From: Bacteroidota bacterium
GTDB lineage: Bacteria > Bacteroidota > Ignavibacteria > Ignavibacteriales > Ignavibacteriaceae
Assembly: GCA_023406915.1 (NCBI GenBank)
Contig: JAEXTR010000268.1
Coordinates: 1-32,454 of the forward strand
Direction of reading: 5' to 3'
DNA: 32,454 bases
Under the pieces are notes generated by a model. The model saw only the letters and a program-made list of their open reading frames with translations, searched no databases and had not been told where the DNA came from. Positions 7,853 to 15,760 of the stretch are shown here, piece by piece. Position 1 is the first letter of the stretch, and the number at the start of each line of letters is the position of its first letter. Both the position numbers and the translations under genes were made by a program.

Positions 7853-9226
7853 ATGGAACAGGAATTACAAAAGGAACTGACACCGCGGCAAATAGTAGCG
7901 GTGCTGAATCAGTACATCATAGGGCAGGATGACGCAAAGCGCGCAGTTGCCATTGCACTGAGAAACAGGTGGAGAAGACAGCAGGTGCAGGACAGGCTGA
8001 AGGATGAGATCATGCCGAATAATATTATCCTGATTGGACCCACGGGTGTGGGGAAGACAGAGATTGCACGGAGACTGGCGAAACTGGCGAAAGCTCCATT
8101 CGTCAAGGTTGAGGCATCAAAGTTTACCGAAGTGGGATATGTAGGTCGTGATGTTGAATCGCTTATCCGCGATCTGGTTGAGTATGCAGTGAATATGGTA
8201 AAGTCTGAGAAGACTGAAGAAGTGAAATCAAAAGCGATTGAGATGGCGGATGAGAGGGTACTGGATATCCTGATTCCACCACTGAAGAATTACGAAGAGA
8301 ATCAGACGGCAGTTGAACCGAATGAGAGCAGTGAAGAGTACCGGAATGAGAAGACGCGGGAATGGATGCGTGAAAAGCTGAAGAAAGGTGAGCTTGATTC
8401 CAGGCTCATTGAGTTTGACTCAGTACAATCAGCATCTGGAATGCAGATTATGGGACCTTTTGGTGTGGATGATCTGGGGATTAATATCCAGGAAATCATG
8501 TCCACCATGATGCCGAAGAAAAAGAAGAAGCGGAAGACAACGGTAGCCGAAGCGCGTGAAATTTTTATACAGGAAGAAGCCCAGAAGCTGATTGATGTTG
8601 ATGCTGTGAATAAGGAAGCGATCCTGAGGGCAGAGAACAGCGGTATCGTATTTATTGATGAAATTGATAAGATAGCAGGTGGTTCCAAGTCACATGGACC
8701 TGATGTATCGCGCGAAGGGGTACAAAGGGATCTGCTGCCTATCGTGGAAGGATCAACGGTCAATACCAAGTATGGTATTATAAAAACAGACCATATTTTA
8801 TTTATTGCTGCAGGAGCGTTCCATGTCGCCAAGCCATCTGATCTGATCCCTGAGATGCAGGGACGATTCCCGATCCGGGTAGAGTTGAAGAGTCTGACTG
8901 AATCAGATTTTGTTTCGATCCTGACTGTGCCGCAGAATGCATTACTGAAGCAGTATGCAGCCTTGCTGGAGACAGAAGGGATCAATATTGAATTCACTGA
9001 AGATGGCATTGCTGAGGTTGCACGGATTGCATATCAGGTGAATGAGGAAGTTGAAAATATAGGTGCCCGGAGATTGCACACCATACTTACCACATTGCTT
9101 GAGGACCTGCTGTATGATGCACCAGATAATATTGAAAGCAGTAAAGTTACTGTAAGCGGAGAGATGGTTCGGAACAGACTTGATAAGATTGTGAAGAACC
9201 GCGATCTGTCGAAATATATTTTGTAA
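7853..9226 (+). CDS. hslU: ATP-dependent unfoldase HslU
   Basis: The 457-residue AAA+ ATPase unfolds substrates and feeds them to HslV. The Walker A motif GPTGVGKT is at 62-69, followed by the pore-loop region containing GYVGRD. The inserted I-domain covers roughly residues 110-240 and includes a Lys-rich patch (KKKKKRK, near 224). Walker B is IVFIDEIDKIAG (near 262-273), and the family's conserved ending NRDLSKYIL, which docks into HslV, is intact. AAGGA at about 7844-7850 serves the ATG. It is the last gene of the rpoN-hslVU run and is followed by a strong hairpin. Confidence 0.97.
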   Translation: MEQELQKELTPRQIVAVLNQYIIGQDDAKRAVAIALRNRWRRQQVQDRLKDEIMPNNIILIGPTGVGKTEIARRLAKLAKAPFVKVEASKFTEVGYVGRDVESLIRDLVEYAVNMVKSEKTEEVKSKAIEMADERVLDILIPPLKNYEENQTAVEPNESSEEYRNEKTREWMREKLKKGELDSRLIEFDSVQSASGMQIMGPFGVDDLGINIQEIMSTMMPKKKKKRKTTVAEAREIFIQEEAQKLIDVDAVNKEAILRAENSGIVFIDEIDKIAGGSKSHGPDVSREGVQRDLLPIVEGSTVNTKYGIIKTDHILFIAAGAFHVAKPSDLIPEMQGRFPIRVELKSLTESDFVSILTVPQNALLKQYAALLETEGINIEFTEDGIAEVARIAYQVNEEVENIGARRLHTILTTLLEDLLYDAPDNIESSKVTVSGEMVRNRLDKIVKNRDLSKYIL

Positions 9227-9233
9227 AAGAATA

Positions 9234-9261
9234 TGCGGCGCTCCTAATGCGGGGCGCCGCA
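9234..9261. terminator. Hairpin terminator between hslU and the convergent lipoprotein gene
   Basis: An 11-bp, GC-rich stem (9234-9244 with 9251-9261, one G-U pair) closes a 6-base loop. It is followed on + by a T-rich stretch (GTTCGTTTTAATT) and on - by TATTCTTTT, so it may work in both directions for the two convergent genes. Confidence 0.75.
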
Positions 9262-9270
9262 CTGTTCGTT

Positions 9271-12258
9271 TTAATTAATCTTCAATACATCATAGACATT
9301 ACTTTCGGAGGCAGACTTTCTGCCGCCGCCTGTCCACTCGGATGGTTTTGCAGTAACCGATCTGAATTCACCGATACCCGCACCACCACCATCGTTCTGA
9401 CCACCAACGAGAATAGTTATCACAGACTCCCTGGAAATCTCTCCTAATAACCGTTTTGGAATTGCGAAGGAAATACTCTTTTTATTTACATCACCAAGAG
9501 GGTTCGCCACATCGACCGATTGAGGGATGTAGGCAGCTATTTTACCGAGTGTGTGGTCATACACTTCGATACCTCCACCAACCAGAATCATTCTGCTGAA
9601 TGCCCGCGCAGCCTCAAACCGATAAAGCGCATTGAAGCCGGCATCAACGCCTGATGGAGCGCCTGGGGTGTTGATGTAGATACCGGCGAGTGTCAGTTGA
9701 AAACCGAATTCAGGGTGCCACATAGGATTGGAAAGGTTTTTGAAGTTGAGGCTGAAATAGTACATACTGTCATCGCCAGCAACTTCGAATGCAGTGATAT
9801 CAAGGATACCAGGTTTAAAGTTTGGGTTTGTGGGGTACTGATATTTTGTATCGTTTTCCGGATCGGTACTGCGCAGAATAACGGTTGCATCCTTACGCCC
9901 TTTTTTGATTGCAGCATGGTGCAAAACCTCGTATCCTATTGTGCTGATGGATTTCCATGTCGAATCAAAGCGGGGTTCGGCAAACCTTATTTGATCATAC
10001 AACTGTTTGTTTTCCGGGGGGTCAACATAGATGTCTGAAGAAACGGTTATTTTTTCTCCATTCCGTTCTGTCTGCAACGCTGAGAGTTCAGTTGCGTCTG
10101 CAGGAATTTCGAATACAAGTTTATCATCCTGGGTAACCCAGCTTTTCATCAGGTAGTTTGCATTACTGAGGTTGATTAGTGATGCGGCAATGGTCAGAGT
10201 ATCCTGAATCTGCATTGCATCAATTTCAACGCGGTATCTTGCCCGATCGAACCGATAGGTGACTTTCACATAGTCATTGCCGATACGTTGTTTGAATGTG
10301 ATATTTCTTAATGATGATGGCAGTGCGGGCATCAGGTAGAGGGTTTTCTCTAGTGCGTTCGGGTGTGAGCCGAAGTAGTCCTGATAGATGGCGCGGATAT
10401 ATTCTGCGAGACTCCATGCCTGGCTGAATGTACCACTCAATTCGGGGTACGTTCCACCAGAGCGGGGCAGGGCATCGGTAAGCTCAGCAATAGTGCCAAC
10501 GGCACCCTGAGTGAGGATTTGCCGGGTAAGGTCTTTGGAGAGATTCCAGGCAAGGTCCTGCAATTGTACATTACAGAGTGACTGAATCACGGGACCTGCA
10601 TTCCACGTCCAGATAATACCATTGTGGTAAGCTGCATCCTTTACATAGTAGGGAGGATACTGATGGAACGGGTGGAAGTTGGTATCGCGCGGATCGAGAG
10701 AAAGCACGCCGTAGGGATACACAATGTTTTGCATACCTTTTGTGAGTACAGCGAATCTGGTTTGGATGTCGGTTACGAGTCCATCTGCGTTGAGGGGAAA
10801 GAAGAGGTTTGGGCGCAGGGTAGTATCAGGTGATCCATCACGGTTCAGGTGATCAGCGATGATAGTGCTATCAGCAAGAATGAATTTTTCATTGAACGAC
10901 TTAGTCAGTTTTTCAATCATCTTATCACAGCGGGCGGCAAATGCCTTATCTTTTTTCAGCAACGCCATTTCACGTGAAGCAGTAAGCTGCTGATACCAGA
11001 GTGCCTGGATATCGTTCGCACGGTTACCACGTGGCGACCAGGGGCCGTCAGGACCGACTGCATCCATCCAGGTGTCAGCATCGGCATGGGTGAGGAAGCC
11101 ATACCGGTCGACGTAGTTCATTGTGGCACCATAGAATGCGCGCTTAACGGCAGGGTAAATTTCATCAAGGAAGGCAAGATCACCTGAGTATTTCAGGTAC
11201 TCATAGCTTTCGTGGATGAAGCGGGGTGTACCGTCGGCAGTGTTATAGATAACATCCTGCAGGGTAATACGGTTAGGAATGCGGCCGAATGTTTTGCTGC
11301 CTTGTCTTTTATCCTGGTACTTTGCGAAAGAGAGGAGTACCTCCCTTGCATCATCAAAGTTGCCGTTGGTGTAGGTTGCACCCGGTAGGGAGATAAAAGT
11401 ATCACGCCCCCAGTAGTTGTTGAACCAGGGTAGACCGGCGAATATACCCTTCATCTGCTGTTTGGTGACAAGAGCATCGAGGGAGGCGACAGCCCAAAGA
11501 TAAGCATTGCGGAAGTCGGTGTCTTCAGTTTGAATATATGCAGCCTGGAGGAGTTTTTCAATCCGTTCCTGTTTCAGCAGAAAGAGTTCTTCTGTTTTTC
11601 TGAGGAGTTCGTCTGCAGCGTTAGGCTTTTTCGACATGGCAAAGACGATGTTGGCATTATCGAGACCTTCGAAGGTAAATGTACTGGTGCTTTCGCTGAA
11701 ATTTATTTCGGTAATTTCTCCACTGGCAGCGATGCTGAAATTTTGTTCCTTTTCAAAGGCGTCTGCATTAATGATGATCAGGTTCTCTGATACCGTAGCC
11801 TTTGCAGGAAAGGAAAGACCGAGGATGGAAAACACCACCTTTTGCTTTTTCAGGTTTTTCAGGGAGATGACAACAGCATCTTCATCATCGGGAAAGAGAA
11901 ACTGTTCATCCACATCGGAGCCGGGATAGAAGCGAACAAGCTTATCCGGATAGACAGAAACGAGTGACTGAGTACGGTCAAGGTCTTTTCCATTTACGCT
12001 GATGCTGTAATCATTGAAAATTCTTTTTTCACGGAGTGTCCAGCCCATCCAGCCATTATCGAAAGAGGCGCTGGACTGCATATAGTATTGTCCATACTGC
12101 TTATTTGTATAGCTGACTTCCCGTGAACCCTTATCGATGGTGACCTTCAGGGCGTCGGTCAGGTATCGCTTAAACGACGGACCGCTGCAGCCAGACAGGA
12201 TGAGGGGGATGAGAAGAATGAGTAAAAAAACAGTGTTCTTGCCGGATTTTCTATGCAT
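9271..12258 (-). CDS. Lipoprotein with GDE-type amylo-alpha-1,6-glucosidase domain and glucodextranase C-terminal domain
   Basis: The 995-residue product starts with a lipoprotein signal (MHRKSGKNTVFLLILLIPLILSG, then Cys24). A beta-rich N-domain covers about 30-240. The (alpha/alpha)6-barrel domain has WFNNYWGRDTF (278-288), ADADTWMDA (392-400), SPRGNRANDIQALWY (407-422) and HNGIIWTWNAGP, matching the glycogen-debranching/amylo-alpha-1,6-glucosidase group. Residues from about 798 (DPENDTKYQYPTNPNFKPGILDI) to the end match the glucodextranase C-terminal domain (PF09985), which binds polysaccharide or the cell surface. I infer a periplasmic or surface alpha-glucan hydrolase. Exact linkage specificity is uncertain. 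No other starch-use gene adjoins it, so it stands alone. Confidence 0.85.
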   Translation of the reverse strand: MHRKSGKNTVFLLILLIPLILSGCSGPSFKRYLTDALKVTIDKGSREVSYTNKQYGQYYMQSSASFDNGWMGWTLREKRIFNDYSISVNGKDLDRTQSLVSVYPDKLVRFYPGSDVDEQFLFPDDEDAVVISLKNLKKQKVVFSILGLSFPAKATVSENLIIINADAFEKEQNFSIAASGEITEINFSESTSTFTFEGLDNANIVFAMSKKPNAADELLRKTEELFLLKQERIEKLLQAAYIQTEDTDFRNAYLWAVASLDALVTKQQMKGIFAGLPWFNNYWGRDTFISLPGATYTNGNFDDAREVLLSFAKYQDKRQGSKTFGRIPNRITLQDVIYNTADGTPRFIHESYEYLKYSGDLAFLDEIYPAVKRAFYGATMNYVDRYGFLTHADADTWMDAVGPDGPWSPRGNRANDIQALWYQQLTASREMALLKKDKAFAARCDKMIEKLTKSFNEKFILADSTIIADHLNRDGSPDTTLRPNLFFPLNADGLVTDIQTRFAVLTKGMQNIVYPYGVLSLDPRDTNFHPFHQYPPYYVKDAAYHNGIIWTWNAGPVIQSLCNVQLQDLAWNLSKDLTRQILTQGAVGTIAELTDALPRSGGTYPELSGTFSQAWSLAEYIRAIYQDYFGSHPNALEKTLYLMPALPSSLRNITFKQRIGNDYVKVTYRFDRARYRVEIDAMQIQDTLTIAASLINLSNANYLMKSWVTQDDKLVFEIPADATELSALQTERNGEKITVSSDIYVDPPENKQLYDQIRFAEPRFDSTWKSISTIGYEVLHHAAIKKGRKDATVILRSTDPENDTKYQYPTNPNFKPGILDITAFEVAGDDSMYYFSLNFKNLSNPMWHPEFGFQLTLAGIYINTPGAPSGVDAGFNALYRFEAARAFSRMILVGGGIEVYDHTLGKIAAYIPQSVDVANPLGDVNKKSISFAIPKRLLGEISRESVITILVGGQNDGGGAGIGEFRSVTAKPSEWTGGGRKSASESNVYDVLKIN

Positions 12259-12272
12259 ACTGATCTTATGAA

Positions 12273-12303
12273 TTGTTTACAAAAGAACTAAGTGATAACT
12301 TTG
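12273..12303 (+). promoter_or_regulatory. Bacteroidota-type promoter overlapping the TPR lipoprotein start
   Basis: TTG at 12273-12275, 20 bases of spacer, then TAACTTTG at 12296-12303, a perfect TAnnTTTG box. The box abuts the ATG at 12304, so transcription would start downstream of that ATG. This favours the GTG at 12328 as the start for this transcript. Confidence 0.6.
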
Positions 12304-12843
12304 ATGAAACAAAATAAGGTTACTATTGTGAATATACATATTCTGGTTCTTTTTTCTATCCTTGCACTCTTCCTTGCCGGTTGCGGCACCGATACCGATC
12401 AGCCTGAGGAGTCAGCCGCCAACTATTATAAGACTGCTATGCAGATGCTGGACTCTAACCGGGTGCTGGAAGCAGTGCAATCACTGGAAAAGATCATTGA
12501 AAAATATCCCACTGATTCACTGTATCCCACCGCGCTGTACACTGTAGCCGGAATGTATCAGTCACAGGCAGTTCCTGTTCAGAGCAGAGACACTGCCGTT
12601 CAGAGAGCACTGAGGTATTACAATATTTATTATACTACCTTTAAGGATAGTGCACGGGCTGAGTATGCGCTGTTTGCATTGGGGTACCTGCATGCAAATG
12701 AAACAAAGAAGTATGATGAGGGCAAACGGTATTATGAAGAATACCTGCGGTTGTATCCCAACGGTCAGATGGCAGAAGCTACGAGGCAAGAGTTGCTTAT
12801 CATCGGCAAGTCACCTGATGAAGTTCTGAAGGGAGCTAAGTAA
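12304..12843 (+). CDS. TPR-type outer-membrane lipoprotein (YbgF/BamD-like repeats)
   Basis: The product has 179 residues from ATG 12304. It has a lipoprotein signal ending LALFLAG-Cys, then three or so tetratricopeptide helical pairs with the spacing seen in YbgF/BamD proteins: ANYYKTAMQMLDSNRVLEA..IIEKYPTD, RALRYYNIYYTTFKDSARAEYALFALGYL, and KRYYEEYLRLYPNGQMAEAT. Such proteins act as scaffolds at the outer membrane, but no partner can be named. The start is unsettled: ATG 12304 gives a basic n-region (MKQNK), while the promoter position favours GTG 12328, giving MNIHILVLFSILALFLAG-Cys. The DUF58 gene follows after 6 bases. Confidence 0.75.
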   Translation: MKQNKVTIVNIHILVLFSILALFLAGCGTDTDQPEESAANYYKTAMQMLDSNRVLEAVQSLEKIIEKYPTDSLYPTALYTVAGMYQSQAVPVQSRDTAVQRALRYYNIYYTTFKDSARAEYALFALGYLHANETKKYDEGKRYYEEYLRLYPNGQMAEATRQELLIIGKSPDEVLKGAK

Positions 12844-12849
12844 GTTTCC

Positions 12850-13761
12850 TTGAACAGTTCACCTCTTCCAGAATTTAAGAAGTATCTTGATCCGGCAATT
12901 ATCTCAAGGACAGGAACGCTTGATATCAAGGCGCGCCTGATCGTTGAGGGATTTCTGCTGGGATTACACAAGAGCCCCTATCACGGTTTCAGCATTGAAT
13001 TTAGTCAGCATCGTCCCTACATACAGGGGGATGCCCCGAAGGATATTGACTGGAAAGTGTACGCCAAGACTGACCGGTTTTTTGTGAAGCAGTATGAAGA
13101 AGAGACCAATCTGAAATGCCATATCATTCTTGATATGAGTAAATCAATGGACTTTTCGTATGCAGGAAGAGTGAAAAAGTATGAGTATGGTTCATACCTT
13201 GCTGCCGCACTCAGTTATCTGCTGCTGAAGCAACAGGATGCAGCCGGACTGATTTTGTATGCTGATACCGTAAAGAAGATGCTGCCTCCTCGGGCATCGC
13301 AGCAATATCTGAAAGAGATACTGACATCACTTGCACAGGCTCAGCCTTCAGGGAAGACACAGACGGCTTCTTCACTGCATCAGGTTGCTGAGAAGATAAA
13401 GCGCAGGGGGCTGATTGTACTGATTTCAGATTTCTTTGATGATGCAGAATCGGTGAAGAGTGCTCTGAAGCATTTTGCATTCAACAAGAATGAAGTTATT
13501 GTATTTCAGGTGCTGGATCCGGCAGAGATTGAGTTTGCATTCGGGAAGGATGCCATATTCAGAGATATGGAAAGTGACGAGGAGATGACGACGCAGCCAT
13601 ATCAGATACAAAAAGCGTATCAGTCAGCGATGCAGGATTTCCTTGCCACAATCAAGCGTGAGTGCCTGAATAACAAGATTGATTATCATCTGATTGATAC
13701 TTCACAGCCTTTTGACAAGGCACTGTATGCATTTTTGCAAAAGCGGAGCCATCTGAAATAG
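12850..13761 (+). CDS. DUF58-family protein
   Basis: The 303-residue product has the DUF58 signature: RLIVEGFLLGLHKSPYHGFSIEFSQHRPYIQGDAPKDIDWKVYAKTDRFFVKQYEEE around residues 28-84, then a von Willebrand A-like half with HIILDMSKSMDF (DxSxS, a degenerate MIDAS motif) and VLISDFFDD. DUF58 proteins usually sit beside MoxR AAA+ ATPases and are thought to assist maturation of complexes. No moxR gene is in view here. The start is TTG at 12850, since no ATG lies early enough to include the conserved N-terminal segment. Its TAG stop lies inside the terminator hairpin. Confidence 0.85.
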   Translation: MNSSPLPEFKKYLDPAIISRTGTLDIKARLIVEGFLLGLHKSPYHGFSIEFSQHRPYIQGDAPKDIDWKVYAKTDRFFVKQYEEETNLKCHIILDMSKSMDFSYAGRVKKYEYGSYLAAALSYLLLKQQDAAGLILYADTVKKMLPPRASQQYLKEILTSLAQAQPSGKTQTASSLHQVAEKIKRRGLIVLISDFFDDAESVKSALKHFAFNKNEVIVFQVLDPAEIEFAFGKDAIFRDMESDEEMTTQPYQIQKAYQSAMQDFLATIKRECLNNKIDYHLIDTSQPFDKALYAFLQKRSHLK

Positions 13762-13770
13762 CTCCGCTTT
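13740..13770 (+). terminator. Intrinsic terminator of the DUF58 gene
   Basis: A perfect 10-bp stem AAAGCGGAGC/GCTCCGCTTT (13740-13749 with 13761-13770) closes an 11-base loop and is followed by CCTGTCTTTATTTTTT. The last codons and stop of the DUF58 gene form the left arm and loop. Confidence 0.8.
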
Positions 13771-13777
13771 CCTGTCT

Positions 13778-15133
13778 TTATTTTTTCATCATGTCGCTGA
13801 TTTCACCGAAATAATTACTGATATAGCTTTCAGCTTTCTCAATGGTTGCTGCTTCGGTGATGACGCGGATAATGGGTTCGGTATTGGATTTTCTGAAATG
13901 GACCCAATGATCCTCAAAATCAAGGCGGAGACCATCATCGGTGTTCATCTTGTTTCCGGCGTATTTCTGTTTGACAGCTTCCAGCACCGTATCGGGATCA
14001 ACGCCAATCAGATCAATTTTCTTCTTGGCAATCTCATAGGCAGGAAGAGAGGATTTCAGTTCGCTCAGGGTACCACCAAATTCGAGCAAATGCTGCAGAA
14101 GCAAACCAATACCAATCAGGGCATCCCTGCCGTAGACCAGTTCAGGGAATATTACGCCTCCGCTGCCTTCACCACCGATTACCGCCTGTACTTCCTTCAT
14201 TTTCTTTACGACATTCGCCTCACCGACGGGGGCGCGGAATGCTGAGCACCCAAACTCAGCGGCGATGTCTTCCACAGCGCGGGTAGTGGAAAGATTAACG
14301 ACAACATTCCCCTTTTTACGGGCGAGCAGAAACTTTACTGCCTGCGCGATTGTGTTTTCTTCACTGAACGGGAGACCCTGTTCTGTGATCAGAACCAGGC
14401 GGTCGACATCGGGGTCAACGACGATACCCATGTCAGCCTTATGGATGCGGACGGCTTCCATAGTATCAACAAGGTTTTCAGGGAGCGGTTCGGCAAGTCG
14501 GGGGAAGATGCCGGTTTTTTCGCAATTGAATTCAATGACATCACAGCCAAACTGGCGGAGGAAATCAGGGACACACCAGGAGCCGGCGCCGTTTACACAA
14601 TCGACCAGCACCTTGAACTTACGATTTCTGATTGCTTCCACATTGATGAAGGGGAGGTTGAGCACGCTCTCCATGTGGAGATCAACTGCCTGGGGGAACT
14701 CGCTGAGGTTACCCAGTTCATCCCACCGTTTATACGAGGGTTCTGCATCGAGGAGTTGTTTCAGTTCCTGATGTTCATCAGGCGTCATAAACTCGCCATT
14801 CCGGTTGAGGAGTTTCAGAGCATTCCATTCGTTGGGGTTATGGCTTGCTGAGATCTGAATACCGCCCGATGCCTGGAAGTGGTTTACGGCGTAAAGCACA
14901 GTAGGGGTGGGGACGATACCGATATCAATCACATCGAGCCCATGTGACATCAGGGTACCAGCCACGATGTGTTTTACCATTTCACCGGAAATGCGGGAGT
15001 CCCTTCCGAGAACGACCGTTCCTGATTTAACAAATTTTGCATAAGCAGAGGTAAAGCGAACCAAAACCTGGGGATCGAGCCCATCGCCTACCAATCCGCG
15101 GATACCAGAGATACTTACCATCAAAGTTGGCAT
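13778..15133 (-). CDS. glmM: Phosphoglucosamine mutase / phosphohexomutase
   Basis: This 451-residue alpha-D-phosphohexomutase has all four active-site loops: the phosphoserine loop ISASHNP (Ser97), the Mg-binding loop DPDVDRL (240-246), the sugar-binding loop GGEGSGG (320-326) and a phosphate-binding RKSNTEPIIRVITEA near the C-terminus. GlmM makes glucosamine-1-phosphate for UDP-GlcNAc. The GEGSGG loop is the variant seen in FCB-group enzymes annotated GlmM, but phosphomannomutase/phosphoglucomutase activity cannot be excluded. AAGGA precedes the ATG by about 7 bases. It converges with the DUF58 gene. Confidence 0.8.
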   Translation of the reverse strand: MPTLMVSISGIRGLVGDGLDPQVLVRFTSAYAKFVKSGTVVLGRDSRISGEMVKHIVAGTLMSHGLDVIDIGIVPTPTVLYAVNHFQASGGIQISASHNPNEWNALKLLNRNGEFMTPDEHQELKQLLDAEPSYKRWDELGNLSEFPQAVDLHMESVLNLPFINVEAIRNRKFKVLVDCVNGAGSWCVPDFLRQFGCDVIEFNCEKTGIFPRLAEPLPENLVDTMEAVRIHKADMGIVVDPDVDRLVLITEQGLPFSEENTIAQAVKFLLARKKGNVVVNLSTTRAVEDIAAEFGCSAFRAPVGEANVVKKMKEVQAVIGGEGSGGVIFPELVYGRDALIGIGLLLQHLLEFGGTLSELKSSLPAYEIAKKKIDLIGVDPDTVLEAVKQKYAGNKMNTDDGLRLDFEDHWVHFRKSNTEPIIRVITEAATIEKAESYISNYFGEISDMMKK

Positions 15134-15346
15134 GAGAAATCCTTCTAAAAGATAATCCCCAAAATATAAAATTTCGGGGAAGGGCAGGAAGAAAAAAGTG
15201 TTTATTTGGGGGGGGACGGTGCCCGGGTAAAGAAATTAAACATAGATGTGGGATCCCTTCAATGATGGGCAGGCGCCTTCGGGGCTGAATAAGATTTTTG
15301 AAAAAGGTCATAACATTACAGTTTATCCTGGAGAATCAGAAAGGTA

Positions 15347-15424
15347 CGACCGCCTACGGGGTCGGGTTTTAAGTTTTATTCGTTTTTCTATAAATATATG
15401 ACCGCCTACGGGGTCAGTGCCTGA
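15347..15424 (+). repeat. Palindrome-linker-palindrome element, copy 1
   Basis: Two identical 16-mers GACCGCCTACGGGGTC (15348-15363 and 15400-15415) flank an AT-rich linker that ends in CTATAAATAT. The second is followed by GTGCCTGA. Each 16-mer is itself an imperfect hairpin (GACC.../...GGTC). The same order of parts recurs at 17420-17494 with different stem sequences. Confidence 0.75.
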
Positions 15425-15435
15425 CTCATCCATTG

Positions 15436-15448
15436 CCGCCGCCGGCGG
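15436..15448. repeat. GC-rich palindrome inside the cluster
   Basis: CCGCCGCCGGCGG contains the perfect palindrome CCGCCGGCGG (15439-15448). It stands out against the AT-rich surroundings and lies inside the 15344-15579 unit. Confidence 0.5.
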
Positions 15449-15506
15449 ATTCCATTAATCTCCTTATAGTGTTGATGGGAATAGTGGGTACCTGACTGCT
15501 TGGCAC

Positions 15507-15523
15507 CGATCCCAGCGGGATCG
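15507..15523. repeat. Variant hairpin of the palindrome family
   Basis: CGATCCCAGCGGGATCG is a perfect 7-bp stem around a 3-base loop. It keeps the CCC-loop-GGG core of the neighbouring palindromes but has a different outer stem. It is preceded by TACCTGACT, similar to the TGCCTGACT that follows copy 1. Confidence 0.65.
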
Positions 15524-15557
15524 AAGATTTATAATAATAGTGATGAGAAAAACCGTT

Positions 15558-15579
15558 CCGACCCCGTAGCGGGTCGTAC
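15558..15579 (-). repeat. Inverted partner of the 15344-15365 repeat
   Basis: The reverse complement of 15558-15579 matches 15344-15365 at 20 of 22 positions, the only differences being a swapped CG/GC pair. The two copies bound a unit of about 236 bases. Confidence 0.7.
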
Positions 15580-15673
15580 AAAAATGATTATATCGGTAGA
15601 ATCTACATTTTTATAAGCAATTTAATCACGATAAATTCAAAGCTTTCCCCTGAATAGCTATTCGAATTTCATA

Positions 15674-15688
15674 TTGTAATCATTATCA
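15674..15688. promoter_or_regulatory. Possible Fur-type operator upstream of nth
   Basis: TTGTAATCATTATCA matches the 7-1-7 Fur consensus TGATAATnATTATCA at 12 of 14 defined positions. It lies 72-86 bases before the nth ATG. The region is AT-rich, so chance is a real alternative. Confidence 0.3.
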
Positions 15689-15760
15689 ATGCTGGTTGCC
15701 ATTTCGTGACAGCAACTTTGGTATATTTAGAGCAGTATTTATTTTCATTTTTACGACCGG

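Larger units (their letters stand above)
15134..15760. other. 627-base non-coding region rich in palindromes
   Basis: No supportable gene lies here. Near glmM there is a hairpin (15156-15180) and a run of eight G (15208-15215). The centre holds a palindrome cluster (15344-15579, listed separately). The right part is AT-rich and contains a perfect 12-base palindrome GAATAGCTATTC (15652-15663), a Fur-box-like site (15674-15688) and the presumed promoter of nth, for which TTTG at 15717-15720 and the weak TATTTTCA at 15740-15747 are the best candidates. Confidence 0.7.

Noticed and set aside
8302..9009. 235-codon open frame on - inside hslU
   Set aside because: Antisense to a highly conserved gene; the Ser-rich product is typical of a shadow frame.
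14265..14771. 168-codon open frame on + inside the phosphohexomutase gene
   Set aside because: It lies antisense within a gene with clear catalytic motifs, and its product is low-complexity Ser/Arg-rich with no recognisable family.
15027..15311. 94-codon open frame on - across the glmM start
   Set aside because: It overlaps glmM in another frame, has biased Pro/Leu composition, and lacks a ribosome-binding site or known motif.
15348..15415. Two identical 16-mers 52 bases apart, considered as a minimal CRISPR array
   Set aside because: Only two direct copies, the 16-mer is itself a hairpin, the spacer is an AT-rich linker found again at 17420-17494, and no cas genes are present.
5183..15506. 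Sigma-54 promoters (TGGCAC-N5-TTGC), sought because rpoN is present
   Set aside because: The TGGCAC occurrences I checked (for example near 5183 and 15501) lack TTGC at the right distance.
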